Assembly: GCF_026262505.1 (NCBI RefSeq)
Contig: NC_067207.1
Span: forward strand, 504,252 to 568,251
Reading direction: 5' to 3'
Length of the DNA stretch: 64,000 bases
Origin: Trichomonas vaginalis G3
Lineage: Eukaryota > Parabasalia > Trichomonadida > Trichomonadidae
The translations under genes were made by a program, and so were the position numbers. Below the pieces are notes generated by a model, which was not told where the DNA came from, made no database searches, and saw nothing but the letters and a program-made list of their open reading frames with translations. Below, in pieces: positions 49,638-62,838 of this stretch. Numbering within the stretch: position 1 is the first letter of the stretch; every line of letters begins with the position of its first letter.

Positions 49638-50502
49638 CTTCTTATATTATTTATTATTAAAATAACCATTTTGACAGATTATTATTTTTTATCCCGGCAT
49701 CATCAGCTTGTCATTCTAAGCTTATCATTTTCAGCTTATACTTATAAATTCTAAAACAGTGATTATTGAATTCACGGAATAGAACACCACATTAAGAAAT
49801 ATTATTTACTAACTTTTTCAATAATTAAAAAATATCAATGATACTTAAGTGTCATCACATACAACACATTCTTATGATCATCATAATATATATTATAGAA
49901 TATTGCATAATAATCCAAATTCAATTTCAATATTAAAGTGTACTATCCATTATCTCTTAACATCATAACATACTCAACGAGTACTGATCATATGCTATTG
50001 ATCAAGCCTTTAAAACAAACTACATATAAGATTGCTTTAAATTGACCAAAAAATTGAATACTTGCTTTAAATTGACCGTTCAATTTAAAGTTCGTCCCAA
50101 AATACAAACTTCTCCAAAATGAAAAACTATACACTATTTTTTACATTTATCTATTTAAAATGTCAGTTTATTACTTGACAAAACACAATATTTGGTAAAT
50201 TTTTAAATTTGGTCAAAGCACCCAATGAGCTCATTTCGATTTTCTCCAAGGAGAAGAGGAGAAACTAATCAATTTTGAATATGTGGGGAAGACAGACTAA
50301 TTCAATTTCTCCATGAAGATTGAGAAATGGAAAAGCTTTGGAGACGGATATTGCATTCTCTTAAAAATGTATAGGGTATTCTTATTGACTTGCAATTTAA
50401 TTGTTCACTGACAAAAATTTTCTTTTTATTTAAGTATCTGAATCAAATGCAAACATATCATTAAAAATATCTTAAGATATTAATTAATGATGGCGTATTT
50501 TT

Positions 50503-50751
50503 TTACTTTTTTGATGGAACTAATCCTGCAGAAGCAGTTTTTACAAATGTAGAAAGATATGAAAAATTATAAGTGATAATTTTTCCAGAATTTATTGAAC
50601 AATTTTCATTAAATAAATGATTAAAAGTGTTAAAAAATGAGTTTATTGTTAGATTATTAAATATAACAAGTCCATTTGTTGAATTTGAATCAACATATGA
50701 ATCTGAGATAGTCAAAGTGTAGCCTTCCCCTTTGTTCTGATTTTTGTTCAT
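50503..50751 (-). pseudogene. C-terminal fragment of surface-protein family, right-arm unit C
   Basis: Translates identically to 7165-7413. Its mirror copy (about 30225-30473) falls in low-quality sequence and is broken there. Confidence 0.5.
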
Positions 50752-50765
50752 TTTTTAACATTATT

Positions 50766-51863
50766 ATGGCAAAAATATTTTACGGGCGTGACATTGTCCC
50801 AATTAAATTGTGTATCATTCAAATAATAATATTTTCAATAGGTTTGCTAAATTTTTTCCATATTTTTCTTATATTCATGAAAGTGTTGATGAGTTCGAAT
50901 ATATTGAATCAATTGCATTCAACATATAACTTATTTTATCAAAAGCAGATTCATGACAGAATTTATTCATTAGATCTATTAAAAGAGAAGATTGTTCTTA
51001 TTGAAGGCCGTCTTAAATCAGAATCAGCAACATACACACAGAAATGCCATGAAGTCGACGAATTGAAGAAAACATTGTTGTCCGAAGTTGAAAAACAGAA
51101 GAAATTGATGGACAAATCGAAACATTCCGTTTATTTACGAACGGAATGTCGAAATCTTGAGAAAGGAATCCTTTTCCAACAAGGTCGTGTTCGTGCTCTT
51201 GAAGATGAACTTGAAACGCCGATGAATATCCACAGATGGCGTTTCTTAGAAGCATCGAATCCAGAACTTCTTAATCTCCTCAAGATGACACAAGAACTCC
51301 GAAACAAACTTATGGAACGTCTTTATCGAATCGACAAACTTAAAGTTCTTCGTGAAGAACGTCGTAAACTTCTTGTTCGCGAACAAAGGAAAGTTGGAAG
51401 TCAAACGAAAGATGACGGTGATGAAGAAATTAGAATTCTTGAAGAACAGCTCGAAATGAAGACGAAACAACTTCAAGAGATCGAAACAGAGCTGTTTGAT
51501 CGCTCAAGTAACATCGATGAACTTAAGAAGAGTGTTGAAGAAGTTCGTGGTGAACTCAATTACACTAAATCATCATATTTCATGGAGAAGAAGAAAGTCC
51601 ACGAGATGAGGTCATCAACACAGTCAAAAACAGAAGAAATAGCAGGAAACACAGCCAAGTTCATTGGCGGTGGATTCCCAGTCAGTTCAGTTCCTTCAAC
51701 AGCACAATCTATCTCTGCAATCGAAGGGAACAAGATAAACAAAGCAATCGTAATTCCGAAAGTAACAAATTCTCGTCCTTCGAAAGTTTTACCTAAAGGA
51801 TGGAATCCATCACGACAAGCACTCAAACCTTTCTTACCAACTGTCTCCGAACTTCGTGCTTAA
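50766..51863 (+). CDS. CFAP58-like C-terminal fragment, right-arm unit C
   Basis: Intact 365-codon copy; mirror partner of the copy at 29113. Confidence 0.8.
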   Translation: MAKIFYGRDIVPIKLCIIQIIIFSIGLLNFFHIFLIFMKVLMSSNILNQLHSTYNLFYQKQIHDRIYSLDLLKEKIVLIEGRLKSESATYTQKCHEVDELKKTLLSEVEKQKKLMDKSKHSVYLRTECRNLEKGILFQQGRVRALEDELETPMNIHRWRFLEASNPELLNLLKMTQELRNKLMERLYRIDKLKVLREERRKLLVREQRKVGSQTKDDGDEEIRILEEQLEMKTKQLQEIETELFDRSSNIDELKKSVEEVRGELNYTKSSYFMEKKKVHEMRSSTQSKTEEIAGNTAKFIGGGFPVSSVPSTAQSISAIEGNKINKAIVIPKVTNSRPSKVLPKGWNPSRQALKPFLPTVSELRA

Positions 51864-52248
51864 TTATTTCTATTTCTATATTGTTTTTTTTTATTTGTTA
51901 TTTTATAAATTGTTTGATTTACTTTATTTAATATTAAGAATTCATTTGAAGTTAAAAAAATTTCATACACTCTCAAAACTAATAAACGCCTATTTTTAAA
52001 TCCTGCAAATCCAGATACAATGAAATTTCTATGCATTTATTGCTTGCGATGTTATTTTTCTTAATTAGTATTTCACAATATCCAATTAGAAATGTATTGC
52101 TTCCTTTTGGTTTGTTTTCTCCTCATTTAAAAATTGAAAAATTAAAAGCAAAGTTTTTATAAAAAAGAAAAGATTTAACAGCTTAAATAATTTGTTTTGC
52201 CGTTGAACAGAATAACGACTTTTGTCGACATAATACTGCCATTTATAT

Positions 52249-53286
52249 CTATACTTTGCGTGAAAATAATCCTGCAGTTGCAGTTTTTGCAAACTTTGAA
52301 AGAAAAATCGATTTAAGGGAGATTATTCTATGAGAAACTATTGAGCAGTTTTCATTAAATATATGAGTAAACGTATTAAAATCGTAACCTTCTTTTATAT
52401 TCTTAAATATAACAGTTCCTGATCCTGTGGTTGAATTAGAGTCAACATATGAATCTGAAATAGTCGAATTATAACCATCTATATCTTGCCCAAACATGTA
52501 TTTTGCAGTGTTATTTAAAAATATGCAGTGATCTAAATTAGTTTTGGATATACAATAAAATAGAACTTGGTTTTTATCTGCTCCACATTTATTTCCAATA
52601 ATATTACAATACGAAACTGTATGAGTTAATGAATAATCTGAAGAGGAAAATAAAAGCGAAAAACTTTCAATTTGAGCGTTTTCTCTAAATGTTGAAAAAT
52701 TATATGTACCCGAATTTCCTAAAAGTCCAATAGTTATTGATGAATACATTTGTTGTTTGTGATGTTGTTATTATCAAAACATATATCGCCAAAAGAAATA
52801 CCAAATGTGTAACTTCCTTTTTCTTCATTTTCTCCACATTTAAGAACAGAAACTTCAATTGCATAGTTTTTATTAGAAAGGTATTGCTTAGCAGCTTGAG
52901 CAAATGCCATAGCTTGCTCTGCTATTGACGCATAATAACATGTTCGATGTTGGACGAACTCTCCATCTGCTTGGCAGTTATAATAAACAGACCCTCCACC
53001 ATATTCTGTGGTGGAACTACAATTGGTAAATACTGTTTCTTCAAGTAATGTACACACTTTATTAGTTCTTTGAATGCAAATTGCGCCAGTTTCTTTGCAT
53101 TCTTTATAGAAACAAAGTAAAACATAATAATTATTGATACTGCTATTATCAAATAATACGGTCCCATTTTGTATATAGTCACATTTATCTTTACTACCAA
53201 AATATTGATCCCAGCTGGACTTTTTTGCATTTTTCAAATTTAATATGTGCATTTAAATATGCCGAAGATTGATTAGGTTTAATCAT
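52249..53286 (-). pseudogene. Broken surface-protein gene, right-arm unit C
   Basis: As the reference at 8910-9947. Confidence 0.5.
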
Positions 53287-54059
53287 CTAGTAATGAATAT
53301 TATTCTTCTCTTTGTTCTGTATCATAAAGTTCATCACTGCAAGATTTGTCTGTATTTTGTCGCATAATAAAGTCGTAAAAATATTTTTACGGGTGTGAAC
53401 TATCCAAAGAAAAAGAATTTCCAATTTAAACTGTGACATCGCTAATGATCGAAAAATTAACAATTTTAATAAGGATCTAATTTGTAGAAATAACAACAAG
53501 AACCTCCAAAATCCAAAATACAAAGGGACGAACTTTAAATTGAATGGTCAATTTAAAGCAAGTATTCAATTTTTTGGTCAATTTAAAGCAATGAATGAGA
53601 AAAACTTTGAGCTTAGGGCTAATGAAGGTTTTTACAACGTAGATAGATAGACAAATGTATATGTCATCATTCCTATGAGTATGGTAGATTTCTATAAAAA
53701 GTGAGTGCAATATCACATTGCATTTCGAAACATGAGAGAAATAAGCATATATATACGTTATTACATATATATCTATATGCTATTCTATATTATTACAATG
53801 TTAAAATAAGAAAAGCTCTAAGAGTCTCATTTGAAATATAATCTATGTTATTTTTATATAACAATTATCAATGAGAATGTAAATTATATTTGATTAGACG
53901 ATAAATGATGAATAGACTTAATTATTTATGATTAGACATGTGTGAATAGAAAAATTTGTTAACATTTATGAAGATAATGTGTTTTGATTGAGATTACATT
54001 TGTGCTTAGTGGGATATTGCTATTATATTGCATTTATATGTGTAAATTAGGAAAACTCG

Positions 54060-54277
54060 CACTTTTTCACTTGAATGTGATTCATTGAATTTTAATTCAA
54101 GAAAGGAGTTTACAAATGCAGAGTATTGTTCCTTTACCCTGCATTTGTAAACTCCTTTCTCGAATAGCTTGCACTTTTTCACTTGAATGTGATTCATTGA
54201 ATTTCAATTCAAGAAAGGAGTTTACAAATGCAGAGTATTGTTCCTTTACCCTGCATTTGTAAACTCCTTTCTTGAAT
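54060..54277. repeat. 112-bp tandem repeat, 2 copies
   Basis: Two copies as in unit 2. Confidence 0.95.
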
Positions 54278-54575
54278 ATCTTCATTTCTTTTAATTATAA
54301 AGATCACATTCTGTATAAAACTCCTCAAATATCCTCAATTTCCCATTACAATAATAAATAACCATTTTCTATATTTCTTAAATTTCTCTAATCCTTAATT
54401 TTCTTATCAAATTTGTTATTTTTTCAATAATTTTTAAAATTTTCTAATATTTTTTGGAAATTTTTATTTAATTTTGTGAGAAATTTATTCAATTCTTATT
54501 ATATAATAATATTATTCAAAAATATTGTTGTAATTTTTCAGTGATTACGATAATTTTTAATTCAATTTTTAATCG

Positions 54576-55958
54576 AATGTTTTGATGGGACGAGCTTACT
54601 GAGCATTGGCTCATCCCATCAAAACATTCCATTCAAAACTCTGGCCTTCATCGAGGCCAGAGCTCACAATTCATCTCCTCAGAGCCAAGTTCCTCGACGG
54701 TCGTCCTCATTAGGCACGATCCGAGAGGAACTTGGCTCTTCATTAAAATCACAAGCTCTGGCCATTGCTAAGGCCAGAGCTTCGCAAACCATCCTCGGGG
54801 CCGGTTTCCTCAAAGACCGCCCTGATTCAGGGCGGCCGGAGAGGAATCCAGCTCCGAGAGAGTGCCCATACGAAGCTCTGGCCTTAGCAGTGGCCAGGGC
54901 TTTCAAAAACAATCCTCAGGGCCGAGTTTTGCGATGATCGTCGATCATGTCGACAGTCTCGCAAGAACTCGGCCCTGAAAGACATACAGATACATGCTCT
55001 GGCCCCAGCAAAGACCAGGGCTTCGTTTTAAATACCCAGGGCCGGCTTTCTCAAATGCAGCCCTTATCCCGGGCGGCAGGAGCGGAATCCGGCCTTGGGA
55101 TACTTACCAAACGAAGCTCTGACCCTAGCAAAGGCCAGAGCCTACAAATGCAATCCTCAGGGCCGATTTTGAGGGAGATCGTCCACATCATTGACGATCT
55201 CCTCTCATTTCGGCCCTGAAAGAAAGAAATACACAGGCCCTGACCATAGCAAAGGCCAGGGCTTCGCTTTAAATCCATAGGGCCGGCTTTCTCAAATGCC
55301 GCCCTTATCCCAGGCGGCAGGAGCGAAAACCGGCCATGGGAATCCTACAATACCAAGCCCTGGCTCCTACTGAGGCCAGAGCCTGCAAAATTCATCCTCA
55401 GGGCCGAGTTTTGCGATGATCATCCACATGATAGACATTCTCGCAGAAACTCGGCCCTGAAAGACGTAATATCACAGTCTCTGGCCTCAGTAGAGGCCAG
55501 AGCCTCGCTTACATTACTCAGGGCCGGCTTTCTCAAATGCCGTCCTGATCTATGGCGGCAGGAGAGAAATCCGGCCCTGGGAAGCATGAAATACGAAGAT
55601 CTGGCCTTATAAGAGGCCAGAATCTGCAAATACTCCCTTCTCTACAGATTATGATCCAATGTAACACAGAAAGCCTAGAAGGAAGCCCTTTCTCAAGGTT
55701 AAGACTTCCTTCCTGGCTTTCTGATACTGGATGGAGTGGAGTTTGGCTTCCATTGCAACTCCTTCCAGGAAGATCAAATGATTACACAAAAGTCATGGCA
55801 ATTGTATTCTAACACTATAAATACAATTGCCATGGCCTACAATTGCGAGTGCCTGCTGCTTCAGCAGAGATTTGCAGCAGACACTCGCAATGTTAACCAA
55901 AATTCGTCTGAAAGTTAGAAGATGGGCTTTTTCTCAAGGTCAAAGTCCATTTCCTAAC
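54576..55958. repeat. Hairpin array, right-arm unit C
   Basis: Complete copy with all 23 hairpins. Confidence 0.9.
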
Positions 55959-56821
55959 CTTCTTATATTTATTTATTAAAATAACCATTTTGACAGATTA
56001 TTATTTTTTATCCCGGCATCATCAGCTTGTCATTCTAAGCTTATCATTTTCAGCTTATACTTATAAATTCTAAAACAGTGATTATTGAATTCACGGAATA
56101 GAACACCACATTAAGAAATATTATTTACTAACTTTTTCAATAATTAAAAAATATCAATGATACTTAAGTGTCATCACATACAACACATTCTTATGATCAT
56201 CATAATATATATTATAGAATATTGCATAATAATCCAAATTCAATTTCAATATTAAAGTGTACTATCCATTATCTCTTAACATCATAACATACTCAACGAG
56301 TACTGATCATATGCTATTGATCAAGCCTTTAAAACAAACTACATATAAGATTGCTTTAAATTGACCAAAAAATTGAATACTTGCTTTAAATTGACCGTTC
56401 AATTTAAAGTTCGTCCCAAAATACAAACTTCTCCAAAATGAAAAACTATACACTATTTTTTACATTTATCTATTTAAAATGTCAGTTTATTACTTGACAA
56501 AACACAATATTTGGTAAATTTTTAAATTTGGTCAAAGCACCCAATGAGCTCATTTCGATTTTCTCCAAGGAGAAGAGGAGAAACTAATCAATTTTGAATA
56601 TGTGGGGAAGACAGACTAATTCAATTTCTCCATGAAGATTGAGAAATGGAAAAGCTTTGGAGACGGATATTGCATTCTCTTAAAAATGTATAGGGTATTC
56701 TTATTGACTTGCAATTTAATTGTTCACTGACAAAAATTTTCTTTTTATTTAAGTATCTGAATCAAATGCAAACATATCATTAAAAATATCTTAAGATATT
56801 AATTAATGATGGCGTATTTTT

Positions 56822-57070
56822 TTACTTTTTTGATGGAACTAATCCTGCAGAAGCAGTTTTTACAAATGTAGAAAGATATGAAAAATTATAAGTGATAATT
56901 TTTCCAGAATTTATTGAACAATTTTCATTAAATAAATGATTAAAAGTGTTAAAAAATGAGTTTATTGTTAGATTATTAAATATAACAAGTCCATTTGTTG
57001 AATTTGAATCAACATATGAATCTGAGATAGTCAAAGTGTAGCCTTCCCCTTTGTTCTGATTTTTGTTCAT
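56822..57070 (-). pseudogene. C-terminal fragment of surface-protein family, right-arm unit D
   Basis: Translates identically to 7165-7413. Confidence 0.5.
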
Positions 57071-57084
57071 TTTTTAACATTATT

Positions 57085-58182
57085 ATGGCAAAAATATTTT
57101 ACGGGCGTGACATTGTCCCAATTAAATTGTGTATCATTCAAATAATAATATTTTCAATAGGTTTGCTAAATTTTTTCCATATTTTTCTTATATTCATGAA
57201 AGTGTTGATGAGTTCGAATATATTGAATCAATTGCATTCAACATATAACTTATTTTATCAAAAGCAGATTCATGACAGAATTTATTCATTAGATCTATTA
57301 AAAGAGAAGATTGTTCTTATTGAAGGCCGTCTTAAATCAGAATCAGCAACATACACACAGAAATGCCATGAAGTCGACGAATTGAAGAAAACATTGTTGT
57401 CCGAAGTTGAAAAACAGAAGAAATTGATGGACAAATCGAAACATTCCGTTTATTTACGAACGGAATGTCGAAATCTTGAGAAAGGAATCCTTTTCCAACA
57501 AGGTCGTGTTCGTGCTCTTGAAGATGAACTTGAAACGCCGATGAATATCCACAGATGGCGTTTCTTAGAAGCATCGAATCCAGAACTTCTTAATCTCCTC
57601 AAGATGACACAAGAACTCCGAAACAAACTTATGGAACGTCTTTATCGAATCGACAAACTTAAAGTTCTTCGTGAAGAACGTCGTAAACTTCTTGTTCGCG
57701 AACAAAGGAAAGTTGGAAGTCAAACGAAAGATGACGGTGATGAAGAAATTAGAATTCTTGAAGAACAGCTCGAAATGAAGACGAAACAACTTCAAGAGAT
57801 CGAAACAGAGCTGTTTGATCGCTCAAGTAACATCGATGAACTTAAGAAGAGTGTTGAAGAAGTTCGTGGTGAACTCAATTACACTAAATCATCATATTTC
57901 ATGGAGAAGAAGAAAGTCCACGAGATGAGGTCATCAACACAGTCAAAAACAGAAGAAATAGCAGGAAACACAGCCAAGTTCATTGGCGGTGGATTCCCAG
58001 TCAGTTCAGTTCCTTCAACAGCACAATCTATCTCTGCAATCGAAGGGAACAAGATAAACAAAGCAATCGTAATTCCGAAAGTAACAAATTCTCGTCCTTC
58101 GAAAGTTTTACCTAAAGGATGGAATCCATCACGACAAGCACTCAAACCTTTCTTACCAACTGTCTCCGAACTTCGTGCTTAA
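57085..58182 (+). CDS. CFAP58-like C-terminal fragment, right-arm unit D
   Basis: Intact 365-codon copy. Confidence 0.8.
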   Translation: MAKIFYGRDIVPIKLCIIQIIIFSIGLLNFFHIFLIFMKVLMSSNILNQLHSTYNLFYQKQIHDRIYSLDLLKEKIVLIEGRLKSESATYTQKCHEVDELKKTLLSEVEKQKKLMDKSKHSVYLRTECRNLEKGILFQQGRVRALEDELETPMNIHRWRFLEASNPELLNLLKMTQELRNKLMERLYRIDKLKVLREERRKLLVREQRKVGSQTKDDGDEEIRILEEQLEMKTKQLQEIETELFDRSSNIDELKKSVEEVRGELNYTKSSYFMEKKKVHEMRSSTQSKTEEIAGNTAKFIGGGFPVSSVPSTAQSISAIEGNKINKAIVIPKVTNSRPSKVLPKGWNPSRQALKPFLPTVSELRA

Positions 58183-58567
58183 TTATTTCTATTTCTATAT
58201 TGTTTTTTTTTATTTGTTATTTTATAAATTGTTTGATTTACTTTATTTAATATTAAGAATTCATTTGAAGTTAAAAAAATTTCATACACTCTCAAAACTA
58301 ATAAACGCCTATTTTTAAATCCTGCAAATCCAGATACAATGAAATTTCTATGCATTTATTGCTTGCGATGTTATTTTTCTTAATTAGTATTTCACAATAT
58401 CCAATTAGAAATGTATTGCTTCCTTTTGGTTTGTTTTCTCCTCATTTAAAAATTGAAAAATTAAAAGCAAAGTTTTTATAAAAAAGAAAAGATTTAACAG
58501 CTTAAATAATTTGTTTTGCCGTTGAACAGAATAACGACTTTTGTCGACATAATACTGCCATTTATAT

Positions 58568-59608
58568 CTATACTTTGCGTGAAAATAATCCTGCAGTTGC
58601 AGTTTTTGCAAACTTTGAAAGAAAAATCGATTTAAGGGAGATTATTCTATGAGAAACTATTGAGCAGTTTTCATTAAATATATGAGTAAACGTATTAAAA
58701 TCGTAACCTTCTTTTATATTCTTAAATATAACAGTTCCTGATCCTGTGGTTGAATTAGAGTCAACATATGAATCTGAAATAGTCGAATTATAACCATCTA
58801 TATCTTGCCCAAACATGTATTTTGCAGTGTTATTTAAAAATATGCAGTGATCTAAATTAGTTTTGGATATACAATAAAATAGAACTTGGTTTTTATCTGC
58901 TCCACATTTATTTCCAATAATATTACAATACGAAACTGTATGAGTTAATGAATAATCTGAAGAGGAAAATAAAAGCGAAAAACTTTCAATTTGAGCGTTT
59001 TCTCTAAATGTTGAAAAATTATATGTACCCGAATTTCCTAAAAGTCCAATAGTTATTGATGAATACATTTGTTGTTTGTGATGTTGTTATTATCAAAACA
59101 TATATCGCCAAAAGAAATACCAAATGTGTAACTTCCTTTTTCTTCATTTTCTCCACATTTAAGAACAGAAACTTCAATTGCATAGTTTTTATTAGAAAGG
59201 TATTGCTTAGCAGCTTGAGCAAATGCCATAGCTTGCTCTGCTATTGACGCATAATAACATGTTCGATGTTGGACGAACTCTCCATCTGCTTGGCAGTTAT
59301 AATAAACAGACCCTCCACCATATTCTGTGGTGGAACTACAATTGGTAAATACTGTTTCTTCAAGTAATGTACACACTTTATTAGTTCTTTGAATGCAAAT
59401 TGCGCCAGTTTCTTTGCATTCTTTATAGAAACAAAGTAAAACATAATAATTATTGATACTGCTATTATCAAATAATAATACGGTCCCATTTTGTATATAG
59501 TCACATTTATCTTTACTACCAAAATATTGATCCCAGCTGGACTTTTTTGCATTTTTCAAATTTAATATGTGCATTTAAATATGCCGAAGATTGATTAGGT
59601 TTAATCAT
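58568..59608 (-). pseudogene. Broken surface-protein gene, right-arm unit D
   Basis: One codon longer than the other direct copies (NGTVLLFD, near 59475), a private marker shared with the inverted copy at 21368-22408. Confidence 0.5.
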
Positions 59609-60372
59609 CTAGTAATGAATATTATTCTTCTCTTTGTTCTGTATCATAAAGTTCATCACTGCAAGATTTGTCTGTATTTTGTCGCATAATAAAGTCGTAA
59701 AAATATTTTTACGGGTGTGAACTATCCAAAGAAAAAGAATTTCCAATTTAAACTGTGACATCGCTAATGATCGAAAAATTAACAATTTTAATAAGGATCT
59801 AATTTGTAGAAATAACAACAAGAACCTCCAAAATCCAAAATACAAAGGGACGAACTTTAAATTGAATGGTCAATTTAAAGCAAGTATTCAATTTTTTGGT
59901 CAATTTAAAGCAATGAATGAGAAAAACTTTGAGCTTAGGGCTAATGAAGGTTTTTACAACGTAGATAGATAGACAAATGTATATGTCATCATTCCTATGA
60001 GTATGGTAGATTTCTATAAAAAGTGAGTGCAATATCACATTGCATTTCGAAACATGAGAGAAATAAGCATATATATACGTTATTACATATATATCTATAT
60101 GCTATTCTATATTATTACAATGTTAAAATAAGAAAAGCTCTAAGAGTCTCATTTGAAATATAATCTATGTTATTTTTATATAACAATTATCAATGAGAAT
60201 GTAAATTATATTTGATTAGACGATAAATGATGAATAGACTTAATTATTTATGATTAGACATGTGTGAATAGAAAAATTTGTTAACATTTATGAAGATAAT
60301 GTGTTTTGATTGAGATTACATTTGTGCTTAGTGGATATTGCTATTATTGCATTTATATGTGTAAATTAGGTG

Positions 60373-61019
60373 CACTTTTCACTTGAATGTGATTATTGAA
60401 TTTTAATTAGAGTTTAAATGCAGAGTATTGTTCCTTTACTGCATTTGTAAATCTCGAATAGCTTGCACTTTTTCACTTGAATGTGATTCATTGAATTTCA
60501 ATTCAAGAAAGGAGTTTACAAATGCAGAGTATTGTTCCTTTACCCTGCATTTGTAAACTCCTTTCTCGAATAGCTTGCACTTTTTCACTTGAATGTGATT
60601 CATTGAATTTCAATTCAAGAAAGGAGTTTACAAATGCAGAGTATTGTTCCTTTACCCTGCATTTGTAAACTCCTTTCTCGAATAGCTTGCACTTTTTCAC
60701 TTGAATGTGATTCATTGAATTTCAATTCAAGAAAGGAGTTTACAAATGCAGAGTATTGTTCCTTTACCCTGCATTTGTAAACTCCTTTCTCGAATAGCTT
60801 GCACTTTTTCACTTGAATGTGATTCATTGAATTTCAATTCAAGAAAGGAGTTTACAAATGCAGAGTATTGTTCCTTTACCCTGCATTTGTAAACTCCTTT
60901 CTCGAATAGCTTGCACTTTTTCACTTGAATGTGATTCATTGAATTTCAATTCAAGAAAGGAGTTTACAAATGCAGAGTATTGTTCCTTTACCCTGCATTT
61001 GTAAACTCCTTTCTTGAAT
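60373..61019. repeat. 112-bp tandem repeat, 5 copies plus 1 degraded
   Basis: The outermost copy (about 60373-60460) is missing several short blocks yet still reads through the hairpin words GCAGAGTATTGTTCCTTTAC. The five others are regular. Scattered column-like losses look like a consensus of reads with different copy numbers. Confidence 0.9.
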
Positions 61020-61317
61020 ATCTTCATTTCTTTTAATTATAAAGATCACATTCTGTATAAAACTCCTCAAATATCCTCAATTTCCCATTACAATAATAAA
61101 TAACCATTTTCTATATTTCTTAAATTTCTCTAATCCTTAATTTTCTTATCAAATTTGTTATTTTTTCAATAATTTTTAAAATTTTCTAATATTTTTTGGA
61201 AATTTTTATTTAATTTTGTGAGAAATTTATTCAATTCTTATTATATAATAATATTATTCAAAAATATTGTTGTAATTTTTCAATGATTACGATAATTTTT
61301 AATTCAATTTTTAATCG

Positions 61318-62562
61318 AATGTTTTGATGGGACGAGCTTACTGAGCATTGGCTCATCCCATCAAAACATTCCATTCAAAACTCTGGCCTTCATCGAGGCC
61401 AGAGCTCACAATTCATCTCCTCAGAGCCAAGTTCCTCGACGGTCGTCCTCATTAGGCACGATCCGAGAGGAACTTGGCTCTTCATTAAAATCACAAGCTC
61501 TGGCCATTGCTAAGGCCAGAGCTTCGCAAACCATCCTCGGGGCCGGTTTCCTCAAAGACCGCCCTGATTCAGGGCGGCCGGAGAGGAATCCAGCTCCGAG
61601 AGAGTGCCCATACGAAGCTCTGGCCTTAGCAGTGGCCAGGGCTTTCAAAAACAATCCTCAGGGCCGAGTTTTGCGATGATCGTCGATCATGTCGACAGTC
61701 TCGCAAGAACTCGGCCCTGAAAGACATACAGATACATGCTCTGGCCCCAGCAAAGGCCAGGGCTTCGTTTTAAATACCCAGGGCCGGCTTTCTCAAATGC
61801 AGCCCTTATCCCGGGCGGCAGGAGCGGAATCCGGCCTTGGGATACTTACCAAACGAAGCTCTGACCCTAGCAAAGGCCAGAGCCTACAAATGCAATCCTC
61901 AGGGCCGATTTTGAGGGAGATCGTCCACATCATTGACGATCTCCTCTCATTTCGGCCCTGAAAGAAAGAAATACACAGGCCCTGACCATAGCAAAGGCCA
62001 GGGCTTCGCTTTAAATCCATAGGGCCGGCTTTCTCAAATGCCGCCCTTATCCCAGGCGGCAGGAGCGAAAACCGGCCATGGGAATCCTACAATACCAAGC
62101 CCTGGCTCCTACTGAGGCCAGAGCCTGCAAAATTCATCCTCAGGGCCGAGTTTTGCGATGATCATCCACATGATAGACATTCTCGCAAAACTCGGCGCCC
62201 TGAAAAGACGTATAATCACAGTCTCTGGCCTCTAGTAGAGGCCAGAGCCTCGCTTACATTACTCAGGGCCGGCTTTCTCAATGCCGTCCTGAATCTATGG
62301 CGCAGGAGAGAAATCCGGCCCTGGGAAGCAATGAAATACGAAGATCTGGCCTTATAAGAGGCCAGAATCTGCAAATACTCCCTTCTCTACAGATTATGAT
62401 CCAATGTAACACAGAAAGCCTAGAAGGAAGCCCCTTTCTCAAGGTTAAGACTTCCTTCCTGGCTTTCTGATACTGGATGGAGTGGAGTTTGGCTTCCATT
62501 GCAACTCCTTCCAGGAAGATCAAATGATTACAACAAAAGTCATGGCAATTGTATTCTAACAC
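61318..62562. repeat. Hairpin array, right-arm unit D, cut by gap
   Basis: Runs up to the N gap and stops after TATTCTAACAC, one base past the loop centre of the CATGGCAATTGTATT hairpin. It has private irregularities from about 62185 onward, all shared with its mirror 18414-19658. Confidence 0.9.
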
Positions 62563-62662
62563 NNNNNNNNNNNNNNNNNNNNNNNNNNNNNNNNNNNNNN
62601 NNNNNNNNNNNNNNNNNNNNNNNNNNNNNNNNNNNNNNNNNNNNNNNNNNNNNNNNNNNNNN
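62563..62662. other. Assembly gap (100 N)
   Basis: Exactly 100 N. Repeat units end at this gap and unrelated single-copy sequence begins after it. Confidence 0.99.
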
Positions 62663-62838
62663 GTTTCATCTGTTATAACGAATGAAGCGATAGTATTGAA
62701 GTCAACAACTCTGAAAGCAAGCGCTTCATTCTGAAGACCTAAGTTTGTTTGTAGCTTTACTGTCCCGTATTCGTTTGGGTCTGTACTTTGCAAATAGAAC
62801 AACATTTTATTCTCATTAAAATATGAGTATTGCTGCAT
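62663..62838 (-). CDS. Unrecognised coding region, 3' end lost in gap
   Basis: About 58 codons on the minus strand from the ATG at 62838, running into the gap. Content (YGTVKLQTNLGLQNEALAF and nearby) has balanced, soluble-protein-like composition, and base composition differs from the satellite units. It diverges from the plus-strand frame starting at 62823, and the two ATGs overlap by 16 bp, so at most one of these starts may be right. No family recognised. Confidence 0.35.

Larger units (their letters stand above)
50031..53592. mobile_element. TIR-bounded segment, right-arm unit C
   Basis: TIRs at 50031-50098 and 53525-53592. Confidence 0.5.
56350..59914. mobile_element. TIR-bounded segment, right-arm unit D
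   Basis: TIRs at 56350-56417 and 59847-59914. Confidence 0.5.

Noticed and set aside
62278-62838. 186-codon minus-strand frame spanning the N gap
   Set aside because: It is joined only through N bases; the left part is hairpin-array sequence and the right part a separate contig.
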